Of a stretch of 64,000 nt of DNA, positions 15,698 through 25,878 are shown piece after piece. A program made the translations under genes and the position numbers. Location of the stretch: positions 62,001-126,000 of the forward strand of contig DASYAV010000133.1 in NCBI GenBank assembly GCA_036501145.1, written 5' to 3'. The notes below the pieces were generated by a model, which was not told the origin of the DNA, searched no databases, and worked only from the letters and a program-made list of their open reading frames with translations. This DNA comes from PALSA-505 sp036501145 (GTDB taxonomy: Bacteria > Actinomycetota > Actinomycetes > Streptosporangiales > Streptosporangiaceae). Numbering within the stretch: position 1 is the first letter of the stretch; the number at the start of each line of letters is the position of its first letter.

Positions 15698-15898
15698 CCA
15701 GCCAGTGTGTCAGCCGCCGGTGGCAGGCGTGACCCGGTTCACCGGCGGGCGCCGGTCAGCGGCGGCCGGCCGGGCCGGCCAGCGCCGCGGGTGGCGCGGG
15801 CTGGCTATTACGCTAGCCGCCTGTGGGCCGGGCGCCAGGTGCCTCTTATCCTGACTGCGGCATGACGGATGTCATATAGCACCCAGAAAGGCGGGCGG

Positions 15899-16870
<972 letters not shown>

Positions 16871-16944
16871 CGGAATGCGGCAGTGAATCGAGCCCGTCTA
16901 CGTGGCTCTGCTCGCAGGAACTGACCGCGCTGTGAGCGGTCGCG

Positions 16945-17574
16945 TCAGGTTGCCGGCACATCTGCACGGCTGTTGCAGGCAAGTTCGAGGAGTGTGTCGA
17001 CCGCTGTTTCCAGCGGGCGGGTGTCCCGCTGGACCTGAGCGAGGAGAAGGCCGCCCTGGAGCGTGGCGAGCAGGGTGACGGCGAGGGCGTCCGGGTCGGC
17101 GCCGTCCGGGAGGTGCCCGGCGTGGCGCAGGCGGCGCAGCCCGTCGGTGATGGTGGCTTGCCACTGCTCGAATCCGCTGGCGAGCAGGGTGCGCGCGTGC
17201 GGGTCGGTCTCCGCGAGCTGGCCGGCGAGCGAGCCGAGGGGGCAGCCGCCCTGGCCTGCGCCACTTCTGGCCAGGGCGGTCACCGTGTCGCGCCAGGTCC
17301 TCAGCCCCTCGGCCGTCCCGAGGTCGGCCTGCCGCTGGTTGCCGGCGATGACGTCGGCCTGGTAGGTGATGACCGCCCGCACGAGCCCGTCCTTGTCGGG
17401 GAAGTAGTGGTACATCTGCGATCCGCTGACGTCCGCCGCCGCCTTGACCTCATCCAGCGTGGTGCCTGCCGCGCCCCGCTCATAGATCAGCCGGGCGGCC
17501 GCCTCGACAATCCGGGCCCGGGTCCGCTCCCCCTTGGGGGTGAGCCTTGGCCGGTCCTGCGCCTCGCTCGCCAT
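16945..17574 (-). CDS. TetR-family transcription repressor
   Basis: The 209-residue protein has a TetR N-terminal DNA-binding domain (RIVEAAARLIYERGAAGTTLDEVKAAADVS followed by MYHYFPDKDGLV) and a C-terminal ligand-binding domain of the TetR_C_16-like type. It is divergent from the NAD(P)-binding protein gene, and a 48-bp symmetric operator lies between the starts, so it most likely represses both. The ATG at 17574 is preferred to an upstream start at 17613, which would put coding sequence inside the operator. Confidence 0.88.
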   Translation of the reverse strand: MASEAQDRPRLTPKGERTRARIVEAAARLIYERGAAGTTLDEVKAAADVSGSQMYHYFPDKDGLVRAVITYQADVIAGNQRQADLGTAEGLRTWRDTVTALARSGAGQGGCPLGSLAGQLAETDPHARTLLASGFEQWQATITDGLRRLRHAGHLPDGADPDALAVTLLATLQGGLLLAQVQRDTRPLETAVDTLLELACNSRADVPAT

Positions 17575-17597
17575 GGCGCCCACGGTACCAGGGTTCT

Positions 17598-17645
17598 GAG
17601 TTTGACAACCCAATCTGCGTGCTGCAATAGTGGGTTGCGTAACTC
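17598..17645. promoter_or_regulatory. TetR operator dyad overlapping a promoter
   Basis: The symmetric element reads GAGTT-N3-CAACCCA-N18-TGGGTTG-N3-AACTC, with all 12 specified bases per arm complementary. A perfect -35 TTGACA (17602-17607), a 17-base spacer and CAATAG (17625-17630) lie inside it on the plus strand. Bound repressor would block RNA polymerase for the oxidoreductase gene. Confidence 0.72.
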
Positions 17646-17670
17646 ATTCTGAGTGTCTGGAGAGGTCATC

Positions 17671-18519
17671 GTGATTCTTGTGACCACCGCGGGGAAGGTC
17701 GGCGCCGAGACGGCCCGGCTGCTGCGCGAACAGGACATGCCCGTCCGGGTACTGGTGCGGGACCCGGCGAAGGCAACGGCGAAGGCGCTGGCCGGGGCAG
17801 GCGCGGAGATCGCCGTGGGCGACCTGGGCGTGCCCGCGAGCATCGACGACGCGATGACGGGCGTCACCGCGGTGGTGCTGGTCAGCCCGGCCGTGCCCGC
17901 CCAGGAGCTGAACGTCGTCGCCGGCGCGGCGCGGGCCGGCGCCGGTCATGTCGTCAAGGCGACCAGCAAGGCCTCGCCCGACTCGCCGATCGCCCGGCGG
18001 CGCGGGCAGTCCGAGATCGAGGCGGGACTGGCCTCCTCAGGGATCCCGCATACGCTGCTGCGCTCCAACGCCTACATGCAGAACGTCCTGGCGCTGGCTC
18101 CGGCGATCGCCGCGACAAGCAGCTTCGGCTCCGCGGCCGGCAAGGGCCGCACTGGCCTGGTCGACGCCCGCGACGTTGCCGCGGTGGCCGCCGCGATCGC
18201 CGCCTCCCCGGACGAGCACGCCGGTAAGACCTACTGGCTCACCGGCCCGGAACTGGTCTCCAACTACGACGTGGCCGCCGTGCTGTCGAAGCTGCTCGGC
18301 AGGACCATCACCTACCGGGAGCTCACCTTTGAGGAGAACAAGGACGCGATGGCCCGGGCCGGCGTGCCCGGGCCGATCGCGGAGATGAACGCCCAGGCGT
18401 TCAGCCTGACCGCCAGCGGCGACGCCGAATGGGTCACCGACGACATCCCGTCGATCCTCGGCCGCCCCGCCCGCTCCTTCGGGCAGTTCGCCGCCGACCA
18501 CGCCGCCGCATTCTCCTAG
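17671..18519 (+). CDS. NAD(P)H-binding (NmrA-like) oxidoreductase
   Basis: The 282-residue protein belongs to the atypical short-chain dehydrogenase group that includes NmrA and quinone oxidoreductase QOR2-like proteins. It begins with the Rossmann strand VILVTTAGKVGAETARLL, then VRVLVRDP and a late segment DARDVAAVAAAIAASPDEHAGKTYWLTGPE. Some relatives reduce quinones and others sense redox state. GTG 17671 is chosen because GGAGAGG lies 5 bases upstream. Divergent placement with TetR suggests induction by an electrophile or quinone, which is inference. Confidence 0.85.
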   Translation: MILVTTAGKVGAETARLLREQDMPVRVLVRDPAKATAKALAGAGAEIAVGDLGVPASIDDAMTGVTAVVLVSPAVPAQELNVVAGAARAGAGHVVKATSKASPDSPIARRRGQSEIEAGLASSGIPHTLLRSNAYMQNVLALAPAIAATSSFGSAAGKGRTGLVDARDVAAVAAAIAASPDEHAGKTYWLTGPELVSNYDVAAVLSKLLGRTITYRELTFEENKDAMARAGVPGPIAEMNAQAFSLTASGDAEWVTDDIPSILGRPARSFGQFAADHAAAFS

Positions 18520-18603
18520 ACCCCGGGGCCGGCGGCGGCCCGCCGGGGGGGCCGGCCGGGATCATCTCGCGGCAGACCCCGGGCCGGCGCCGCACGGGCG
18601 CGG

Positions 18604-20205
18604 TCAGCTCCGGTTGCGCTGGATCTGGGGGCGGATCGAGATCATGGTCCTGGCCAGCGCGGACGTGCTGCTGTTCCAGGCGTAGAAGTCGGCGTAGCTG
18701 TTGGCGTCGGCCCACATGCAGTGCGCGACCGGCGCGGGATGCTGCGGCAGCAGCCCGCAAGCGGCGACACCGCCCCGTGGGCCGGCGCTGACCCTGTGCT
18801 GGTCGGTGAAGGTGCTGTTGGTCATGAAGTCGTGCAGGGCGGACTGCGCTTTCCCGGTCCCGGCCAGGTAGGCGGTCAGGAACATCAGCCGCGGCTGGCT
18901 GGCGGTGAACGTGGTGGCCGCCGGATCGCTGGTGTAGAAGCCGCTGACCACGTCGGACTTCGGGATGAAGAACGAGTCCGCGTCCCGGCGCCGGACCGCG
19001 GGCCCGACGAACTTGTCGGTCAGCGCGGGGTTGAACTTGAGCGCCCCGATGCTCCGGGGCACGGTGAGCCGGCCGGACGCCCCGGTCAGCGGCGGTGACG
19101 GCACCGGGCTGGCGGGCGTGGACGGCGCACCGCTGGGGCTGTGCCCGGCCGACGGCGAGTGGCCGGCCGACGGCGAGTTCCCGGCCGCCGCGGGATGGGG
19201 CTTGCCGTGCCGGCCGAGCAGCAGCACGGCCGCGGTGATGCCGGCGGCCACGATGACCACCACCGCGGCGCCCAGGAACACCATCTGGCGGCGGGCCAGG
19301 GTGGACCGGTAGACGGAGGTGTCGCTGGGCATGCTGGGCGAGGTGGCCGGTGTGGGCGGGACGGGCGGCGGTGTGGGTGGCAGGGTGGACGGCGGCGTGG
19401 ACCGGGGCGGGCGCGGCGGTGACGCGTGCGCCCCGCCGCCACGTCCTGCGGGCTCCCAGAACTCCGGGTGCCTGCCGGGCCGCTCCTCCCGGCTCGCGCC
19501 GCTGTCGGCGTCGTCGGGCCGGTAGTCGATGGGCTCGTTGTAGCCGCCGCCCGGCTCGTCCAGGGCGTCGGTGTCCGCGGGCCGCCGGGGGCCGCCGCGA
19601 TCACCCGCCCCGCCGTAACGGCCCGGCTCGCCGGTCTCCCCGGCGGGCACGTAGGGCCGGGGCTTGGGCACGTCGTAGGGGCGCGGCTCCTCCGCGGCGG
19701 GCGCCTGGTAAGCCCGGGGGCCCTCCTGCGGGCCGGGAGGCGGGTAGGACGCCCGCTCATAGGGCACGGGCGGGGGCGCACCGTAGGCGCTGGACTCCTG
19801 GTGGGCGCCCGGTGACCGGTAGGTCCCCGGCTCGTGCGGCGCCGCCGGCCGGCGCGGGCGGGCTTGGGTTCCGGACTCGGGCGGCTGGTAGGCCCGCTGG
19901 GCCGCGGGCGAGCGCTTGGACGTCCAGACCGGATCGCCACCCGCCTCCCCGGCCCCCTTCACTGGCGGCTGGCGTGGCGCCTGCCCCTCGGGCGGGCGCC
20001 GCGGGGCCGGCGTGCCAGCTGAGGTGCCCTCTGGCTCGCGCCCGGACGCCCGCCCGGGCTCAGGCTCGGGCGGCACCGGCCGGGAGTAGCCCGGGCCCTG
20101 CCGCCAGGTGGCCCAGTCGACGTCCTGATCCTCCGGCGCCGACGCATCAGGGGGCACGGGTGCCTCAGGGGGGTCCTCAGGCCCAGATTCGTGACCCGAG
20201 TTCAT
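18604..20205 (-). CDS. Proline-rich single-pass membrane protein, unknown
   Basis: I do not recognise this 533-residue protein. Residues 1 to about 300 are Pro/Gly/Glu-rich with many tyrosines and look disordered and cytoplasmic. A single membrane helix (MVFLGAAVVVIVAAGITAAV) lies near 308-331, followed by a Ser/Pro-rich linker (repeats of SAGHSPSAGHSPS type). The outer domain of about 160 residues has two cysteines in ACGLLP...HCMWAD that could form a disulfide. The architecture resembles the 6413-8650 protein, but the outer domain differs. Third-position G+C and a clean start support it as coding. Confidence 0.7.
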   Translation of the reverse strand: MNSGHESGPEDPPEAPVPPDASAPEDQDVDWATWRQGPGYSRPVPPEPEPGRASGREPEGTSAGTPAPRRPPEGQAPRQPPVKGAGEAGGDPVWTSKRSPAAQRAYQPPESGTQARPRRPAAPHEPGTYRSPGAHQESSAYGAPPPVPYERASYPPPGPQEGPRAYQAPAAEEPRPYDVPKPRPYVPAGETGEPGRYGGAGDRGGPRRPADTDALDEPGGGYNEPIDYRPDDADSGASREERPGRHPEFWEPAGRGGGAHASPPRPPRSTPPSTLPPTPPPVPPTPATSPSMPSDTSVYRSTLARRQMVFLGAAVVVIVAAGITAAVLLLGRHGKPHPAAAGNSPSAGHSPSAGHSPSGAPSTPASPVPSPPLTGASGRLTVPRSIGALKFNPALTDKFVGPAVRRRDADSFFIPKSDVVSGFYTSDPAATTFTASQPRLMFLTAYLAGTGKAQSALHDFMTNSTFTDQHRVSAGPRGGVAACGLLPQHPAPVAHCMWADANSYADFYAWNSSTSALARTMISIRPQIQRNRS

Positions 20206-20425
20206 CGATCAGCACCTCTCGGCTCGGCCGGCATTGCATCATGCTGCAACCGGTCTGAATACCACTCACCGTACCCACCAAACTCGCCTCCGCAACGCGC
20301 TCCAAGGCTACACCGCGGTGGTCAGCACATAATCTTTCCGCCGACGCCATTACGCATCGTGAGGTAACGCGAGTGGGGCCAGGGAATCGTGATAACCACG
20401 CGGTGCCGCCAGGCACCCGGCCCGG

Positions 20426-21616
20426 TCAGGGTTCCAGGCGGAACGGCGGGTACTTGTCGGTCAGCCCGTAAAGGTAGCAAGTACACCTGATTTGCCAGCG
20501 CAGATAGCCGGAGACGAAGGAGTGGAACGTCGGTGGGTAACGCCCGGTGAACAGCACGGCCCAGAAGGCGATCCACACCACTACAACGGCGGCGATGCTC
20601 ACGAAGTAAATCACAAACAATGCCGGGATAAGCATAATGCTGCGGAGCAGAAAGAACGGAATGCTCAGGCCGGCCAGTACCCGGGAACTGTGTTCGGGGT
20701 ACTCGACGGTGAGCTGGACAGGATAGTCCTGGCCGTACAGCGCCGGGTGGCCTGTCGCGGGGGCGAGCGCGTACCCGGGGCCGGGCGCGGGCGGGTAACC
20801 GGGCGCGGGCGGGTAGCCCGGCGCGGATCCTGGCCGGTCGGCGGTGAACGGAGGTGCGGACGCGGGTGGCGGCTGGCCCGGGCCGGGCCGGCCGCCGGTG
20901 AAGGGGGGTGGCGGGCCGCTGCCGGGCCCGCCCGGCGGGCCGTACCCCGGACCAGGCGGTGGCCCGTAACCGGCGGTGGAGGGGGATGGGGGCGGGTAAC
21001 CGGGGGCGTACCCAGGGCCGTATCCCGGGCCCTGCGGTGCGCCGGGGCCGGCGCCGGGTGGAGGCCCGTAACCAGCGCCTGGCGCGGCCGGTGAGCCCGG
21101 GCCTGGCGGCACAGCGGGCGGCGGACCACCCGCGCCGGGTGGCCCGTAACCTGGGCCGGCCGGACCGTACCCGGGGGCGGGCGGGGGCCGGTGGCCACCG
21201 GTGAAGGGGCCTGGGGAGGCGGCGGGCGGCGGGTAACCCGGGCCCTGCGGCCCGCCGGGGCCGGCCGCCCCGGCGCCAGGCGCGGGCGGGCCGGCCGGGC
21301 CGTAGGGCATGCCCTGGCCGGCACCTGGGCCAGCCTCATCCCGGCCGGGTTCCGTCACGTCGTCGCGCCCAGAGTCCTGCGGGGCGTCGCCGTACGGGCT
21401 GGTGTCCTGCCCGGCGTCGCCGTACGGGCGGGTGTCGTGCGAGCCTGCGCCGTACCCGCCGGTGTTCTCCGGCGCGGCGCTGCCGCCGGCATCCTGGCCG
21501 TCACCCGGCGCGGCGCCGGCCCCGGCTGGGCCATCGGCCTCCGGCTGCTGGGACGCCCCGTATCCCGGGTCTTGTGGGTCAGGCGGTGTATTGCCCGCCG
21601 GTGGATAATCCGCCAT
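20426..21616 (-). CDS. Pro/Gly-rich protein with C-terminal DUF4389 membrane domain
   Basis: The 396-residue protein has about 290 residues of low-complexity PGYGPP-like repeats, then a DUF4389 module in its last 100 residues: two adjacent membrane helices between VQLTVEYPEHSSRVLAGL and FWAVLFTGRYPPTFHSFVSG, ending in YGLTDKYPPF. DUF4389 is widespread in actinobacteria and has no known function. The start is set at ATG 21616 with a GGAGG about 14 bases upstream, which is longer spacing than usual; GTG 21637 is an alternative. Confidence 0.8.
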   Translation of the reverse strand: MADYPPAGNTPPDPQDPGYGASQQPEADGPAGAGAAPGDGQDAGGSAAPENTGGYGAGSHDTRPYGDAGQDTSPYGDAPQDSGRDDVTEPGRDEAGPGAGQGMPYGPAGPPAPGAGAAGPGGPQGPGYPPPAASPGPFTGGHRPPPAPGYGPAGPGYGPPGAGGPPPAVPPGPGSPAAPGAGYGPPPGAGPGAPQGPGYGPGYAPGYPPPSPSTAGYGPPPGPGYGPPGGPGSGPPPPFTGGRPGPGQPPPASAPPFTADRPGSAPGYPPAPGYPPAPGPGYALAPATGHPALYGQDYPVQLTVEYPEHSSRVLAGLSIPFFLLRSIMLIPALFVIYFVSIAAVVVVWIAFWAVLFTGRYPPTFHSFVSGYLRWQIRCTCYLYGLTDKYPPFRLEP

Positions 21617-21842
21617 GGCGATTCCCGAATCCTCCACACTTGCTGCCTGGACAACCCGCAGGGTAGTGCCTGCGGCCGGGCACCGCTGCAAAGTCATTCA
21701 GCTGGAACCACATTGATGCCTGGCGACCCGGTGCCGTCCGGCCGGAAACACACCCGTAAAAATCCGCACTATTCATGCGCAAACCTGGCGAGCCGGGCAA
21801 CGGGCCACGGGCCAGGAATGTATGGTGCGGGCAGGAGTGGCC

Positions 21843-22217
21843 GTGATCCCCAGCCCAAGCCCTGACCCCCACAACGAGGACGCCTGCCGTGCGGCAGCCG
21901 CCCGGCTTCAGCACGACCACAAGAACTGGCTCGTGCTGTGGGGCTGCTACACGCACAGTTACGTGGCTTTCCCGCTGTTCTCCGCTCCGCGTGGCACCAT
22001 CCTCACCGCTACCACGCCGGGCGACATGACCGGGAAAATGCGCCGGGAGGAGAGGGTGGCCGGAGTCCGGGTCCCCCCGCAAGCCACTGCCTCCGCGGAC
22101 CCTTACGCGTCCGCCTCCGCAGATCCTTACCCGCCGCGGCAGGACCGGCCCGGGCACCAGTCGTTACCGCGGCCGGCCGCCCGGGTGAGCAGGTCACTGC
22201 CGCTGAAGAGCGGATAA
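21843..22217 (+). CDS. Hypothetical protein
   Basis: This is a 124-residue protein of unknown function. The first 75 residues look folded (HDHKNWLVLWGCYTHSYVAF and LTATTPGDMTGKMRREE); the tail is low complexity with a repeated ASADPY unit. GTG 21843 follows AGGAG at a good distance. It precedes the baeRF gene on the same strand by about 100 bp. Coding status rests on codon composition and the start site. Confidence 0.6.
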   Translation: MIPSPSPDPHNEDACRAAAARLQHDHKNWLVLWGCYTHSYVAFPLFSAPRGTILTATTPGDMTGKMRREERVAGVRVPPQATASADPYASASADPYPPRQDRPGHQSLPRPAARVSRSLPLKSG

Positions 22218-22321
22218 TCCACCCGCGAGCAGCCGCACCGGAGCTGACCCCGGGCCGAGGACGCGCATGGGCGGGCGGGCAGCCGGGTAACGCAGCAGAA
22301 AGCGAGAAGGAGGGCAGATGC

Positions 22322-23407
22322 ATGCAGCTGGACTTCCTGCGTCACCTCTACCAGCGGCCGCTGGGCTGTGCGTCGGTGTATCTGGACATCACCCGCACCG
22401 ACCTGCCCGCGAAGGAACAGATCGCACTGCGCTGGCGGGCCGCCCGCGACAAACTGGCCCAGGGCCCGGTGGAGGGCGCGACGCTGGACGCGCTGAGCGA
22501 GCTGATCACCGGCCCCGCGCACAACGCCCGCGGGATCGCGGCCTTCGCCCGCGGCGGTGAGATCGTGTTCGCCCGCCCGATGCCGGACCCGCCGCGGCAG
22601 GAGATCGCCAGGTATGGGCCGCTGCCGCACCTGATGCCGATGCTGGCGCAGTCGCCACCCGAGGTGCCGCACCTGCGGGTCAGCGCCGACCGGGCCGGCG
22701 GTGAACTGGTGGAGGTGCTGGGTCAGTATCAGACCGCCCCCACCCGGGTGGACGGTGCGGGCTGGCCGGTGCATAAGACGTCGGTCGGCGGCTGGTCGCA
22801 GAATCGCTACCAGCGCTCGGCGGAAGAGGCGTGGCGGGAGAACGAGAAGGAGTTCGCCGCCGCGGTGACCGCCGCCGCCAAGCGCACCGGGGCCGAGCTG
22901 ATCATGGTCGCCGGGGACACCAGGGCCCGCTCGCTGCTGGTTGACCATCTCGGGCACCCGTGGGCAGCCAAGGTCGTGGTCCTGGAGAAAGAGGTGCCGG
23001 CCGATTCCAGGGAGCTGGCCGAGGCGGCCGGGCAGGAGATCAGGAACCGCGCCGAGCGGGCCAGCCGGGAGCGGATGGACAGCGTCCGCACCCAGCTCGC
23101 CAGGGACCGGGCCGCCGAAGGATTCAGCGACGTGGTGGCCAGGCTGCGCGACACGCAGGTGGCCGACCTGCTGCTGGCCGACAGGCCCTCGTCCACCGCG
23201 AGGCTGTGGTTCGGCCCGGACGTCACCCAGGTGGGGATGACGGCGGACGAGGTGCGCGAACGCGGCGCGGCGGAGCCGGCCGAGGACCGTGCCGACGCGG
23301 TGCTGATCCGCGAGCTGGTGCTCACCGGCGCCGGGCTGCATTTCCTGCCCGACGGCCAGACGGCGCCGCGGGACGGGATCGCGGCCCTGCTCCGGTTCGC
23401 CTATTAG
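22322..23407 (+). CDS. baeRF (Rv2629/Vms1-like) release-factor-family protein
   Basis: The 361-residue protein resembles mycobacterial Rv2629 and other members of the bacterial archaeo-eukaryotic release-factor family: an N-terminal domain starting MQLDFLRHLYQRPLGCASVYLD, a middle domain with ELIMVAGDTRARSLLVDHL, and a C-terminal domain ending LHFLPDGQTAPRDGIAALLRF. The eukaryotic relative Vms1 cleaves peptidyl-tRNA on stalled ribosomes; the bacterial role is still unclear, with links to hypoxia and ribosome stress. An AGGAGG site lies 8 bases before the ATG. It is followed by a CsbD stress gene. Confidence 0.82.
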   Translation: MQLDFLRHLYQRPLGCASVYLDITRTDLPAKEQIALRWRAARDKLAQGPVEGATLDALSELITGPAHNARGIAAFARGGEIVFARPMPDPPRQEIARYGPLPHLMPMLAQSPPEVPHLRVSADRAGGELVEVLGQYQTAPTRVDGAGWPVHKTSVGGWSQNRYQRSAEEAWRENEKEFAAAVTAAAKRTGAELIMVAGDTRARSLLVDHLGHPWAAKVVVLEKEVPADSRELAEAAGQEIRNRAERASRERMDSVRTQLARDRAAEGFSDVVARLRDTQVADLLLADRPSSTARLWFGPDVTQVGMTADEVRERGAAEPAEDRADAVLIRELVLTGAGLHFLPDGQTAPRDGIAALLRFAY

Positions 23408-23501
23408 GTCAGAAACCCATAGATATCCGGCGCACCTCGGGCGGCATGGCCCCGCGATTGCCGGGCAGTGTACGAGGGTCAATCGGACCTGGAGGCGTGA
23501 C

Positions 23502-23696
23502 ATGGGTTTCATGGACAAGCTGAAGAACAGACTGCAGATGGGCAAGGGCCGGGCCAAGGAGAACGTCGGCCGGGCCACCAATGACCCCTACCTGGAGGGC
23601 GAAGGCCGGGGCGACCGGATCGCCGGTTCGGGCAAGCAGGTAGGCGAGCAGGTCAAGGACGCGGGCAAGAACGTCCGCGACGCCTTCAAAAAGTAG
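23502..23696 (+). CDS. CsbD-like stress protein
   Basis: The 64-residue protein is small, highly charged and mostly helical, with the CsbD pattern KGRAKENVGRATND and GRGDRIAGSGKQVGEQVKDAG. CsbD proteins are induced by general stress sigma factors in many bacteria, but their molecular job is unknown. A GGAGG site precedes the ATG, and a strong hairpin terminator follows the stop. Confidence 0.88.
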   Translation: MGFMDKLKNRLQMGKGRAKENVGRATNDPYLEGEGRGDRIAGSGKQVGEQVKDAGKNVRDAFKK

Positions 23697-23705
23697 CGGT
23701 GGCTT

Positions 23706-23736
23706 CCGCCCAGGCAGGCCTGCCCTGCCTGGGCGG
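23706..23736 (+). terminator. Hairpin terminator after csbD-like gene
   Basis: A perfect 13-bp stem (CCGCCCAGGCAGG at 23706-23718 with 23724-23736) around a 5-base loop lies 10 bp after the stop codon, followed by TGTT. Confidence 0.78.
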
Positions 23737-23876
23737 TGTTGACCAGCCGTCGGCGAGCCGCGCCTAGGCACCGGTGCCATGTGGCACCCTGCTGGTGACC
23801 AGGGAACCTGGGGACAGCCGGGAAGCCGGACGCGACGGGAGGCGGGCTGAGCCAACTGCCACGCCAGGCAGCCAGG

Positions 23877-25766
23877 GTGCGCGACGCGGTCGCGCCCGAC
23901 TGGCTGGTCGAGATCGTCCGGCCGCGGCGGGCGCCGCCCCCCTGGCCGCTGATGATCCGCGCCGCGGTGGCCATCTGCGTTCCGCTGGCTGCCGGATTCG
24001 CCGCGCACGAGCTGGCCCTCGGCCTGCTGCCGGCCATCGGCGGGCTGATCACGTCGGCCGTGGATGTGGGCGGGCCGTACTGGTCGCGCGTGCGGCGGGT
24101 CGGTTCTGCCACTGTGTTCGGCGGCGCCGTCGGGATGACCATCGGGGTGCTGATCCACGGCCGCGGCTGGATCGCCGTGCTCGTGCTGATCGCTGTGGCC
24201 GGGGTGTCGGTCCTGCTCAGCGAGGTGGGCAGCGTGGCCGCGGTGACCGGGCTGCAGCTGCTGGTGTACACCGTGGTGGGGTTCGGGCCGCTGGGCACCC
24301 TGCGGCCGTGGTGGAGCCCGTCCGCCGAGTACCTGATCGGCGTGGCCTGGGCGATGATCCTGATCATCCCGGGCTGGCTGCTGTACCCGCGGGCCGCCGA
24401 GCAGCACAGCGTGGCTGAGGTGTACCGCTCGCTGGCCGCCGAGCTGCGGGCGATAGGCACCGGCAGCTTCGTGGAGAAACGGCACGCGGTGACGAACGCG
24501 CTGAACGTGGCCTACGACCAGCTGCTGACCACCCGGTCCCGGCTGGCCGGCCGCGATCCCCGGCTGATGCGGCTGGCCGCGCTGCTCAACCACAGCCACC
24601 TGGTGACCGAGGCGGCCACCCGGCTGGCCCTGGAGGGGACCCGCCCGCCGGGCACGGTGATCAACGCCGTGGCGGGGCTGGCCGATTCGATCGAGAACGG
24701 CACACTGCCGCCGCCGATCCTGCCGCCGTGGAGCGACGCGCACGGGGCCGTCGCGCTGACCGGCGCGCTGGCTGGAGCGTCCCGGCTGCTGGTCGGCAAA
24801 AGGTCACCGGACACCGGCCTGCTCGCGGAGCAGACCCACCGCCGGTCGGCTGGCGAGTTGCTCGACCAGATCCGGGCAGGCCGGATGGTGCGCACTTTCG
24901 CGCTGCGGCTGATGGCGAGCATCGGGGTGGCCGTAGTGGTCAGCGACGTGCTGCCGCTGCAGCGTTCCTACTGGGTGGTGCTCACCGTCGCGATCGTGCT
25001 GCGGCCGGACTTCGGCTCGGTGTTCGCCCGGGGGCTGCAGCGCGGGATCGGCACCGTCGTCGGCGCCGTGCTGGGCGCGGTCATCCTCGCCGTGGTGCCG
25101 TACGGGGCCTGGCTGCTGATCCCGATGGCGTTTCTCGCCGCGATGATCCCGTACGGCCGCCAGCTCAACTACGGGCTGATGGCCACGTTCCTCACCCCGC
25201 TGGTGGTGCTGCTCATCGACCTGCTGGACCGGACCGGGTGGCCGCTGGCCGGGGCGCGGCTGATCGACACCCTGCTGGGCTGCGCCATCGCCCTGGTCGT
25301 CGGGTACGCGCCGTGGCCGCGCAGCTGGCAGGCGCATCTGCCCGGCCAGTTCGCCGACGCGGTCAGCCACGTGGCCAGGTACACCGAAGCGGCCCTGGTC
25401 AAGGACTCGCCGGACCGGCGCCGGCTGCGCAGGCAGACCTACCGTGAGCTGTCCGACCTGCGTGCGGAGTTCCAGCGGGCGATGTCCGAGCCGCACCGGC
25501 TCAGCTACCAGGCCACCGCCTGGTGGCCCGCCCTGGTCGCCCTCGAGCAGGTGATGGACGCGGTGACCTCGACCGCGGTCGCGGTCGAGCACGGCGCGCC
25601 CGCGCCACCGGCCGAGCAGGTCGGGCAGTTCACCGGGGTGCTCGATCAGATCGCCGCGGCGGTGCGGGACGGCCGCCGGCCGTCCGCCGACGTGCAGCTG
25701 CCCACCGGCCAGGCAGTGGCCCCGATCACCGACGCGGTGCGCACCGTGCTGGCTGTGACGGCCTGA
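23877..25766 (+). CDS. FUSC-family (aromatic acid exporter-like) membrane protein
   Basis: The 629-residue protein has the FUSC layout: an N-terminal group of membrane helices (residues about 20-170), a cytoplasmic helical domain (170-340), a second membrane group (340-480, starting SYWVVLTVAIVLRPDFGSVFARGLQR) and a C-terminal helical domain. Relatives such as AaeB export hydroxylated aromatic acids, and others give resistance to fusaric acid. The start is uncertain. GTG 23877 is used, but a strong GGGAGGCGGG lies before an in-frame CTG at 23847. Confidence 0.83.
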   Translation: MRDAVAPDWLVEIVRPRRAPPPWPLMIRAAVAICVPLAAGFAAHELALGLLPAIGGLITSAVDVGGPYWSRVRRVGSATVFGGAVGMTIGVLIHGRGWIAVLVLIAVAGVSVLLSEVGSVAAVTGLQLLVYTVVGFGPLGTLRPWWSPSAEYLIGVAWAMILIIPGWLLYPRAAEQHSVAEVYRSLAAELRAIGTGSFVEKRHAVTNALNVAYDQLLTTRSRLAGRDPRLMRLAALLNHSHLVTEAATRLALEGTRPPGTVINAVAGLADSIENGTLPPPILPPWSDAHGAVALTGALAGASRLLVGKRSPDTGLLAEQTHRRSAGELLDQIRAGRMVRTFALRLMASIGVAVVVSDVLPLQRSYWVVLTVAIVLRPDFGSVFARGLQRGIGTVVGAVLGAVILAVVPYGAWLLIPMAFLAAMIPYGRQLNYGLMATFLTPLVVLLIDLLDRTGWPLAGARLIDTLLGCAIALVVGYAPWPRSWQAHLPGQFADAVSHVARYTEAALVKDSPDRRRLRRQTYRELSDLRAEFQRAMSEPHRLSYQATAWWPALVALEQVMDAVTSTAVAVEHGAPAPPAEQVGQFTGVLDQIAAAVRDGRRPSADVQLPTGQAVAPITDAVRTVLAVTA

Positions 25767-25878
25767 ACCGAGCCTGAGCTGAGCCTCAGCCGGCCGGAAA
25801 TGGCTCCATAAGCCGCGCCATAACCTGATAGCCTGCCTGGCCAGCGAGGGTCCGGGCGGATACGGGGGGCGATGCCGG

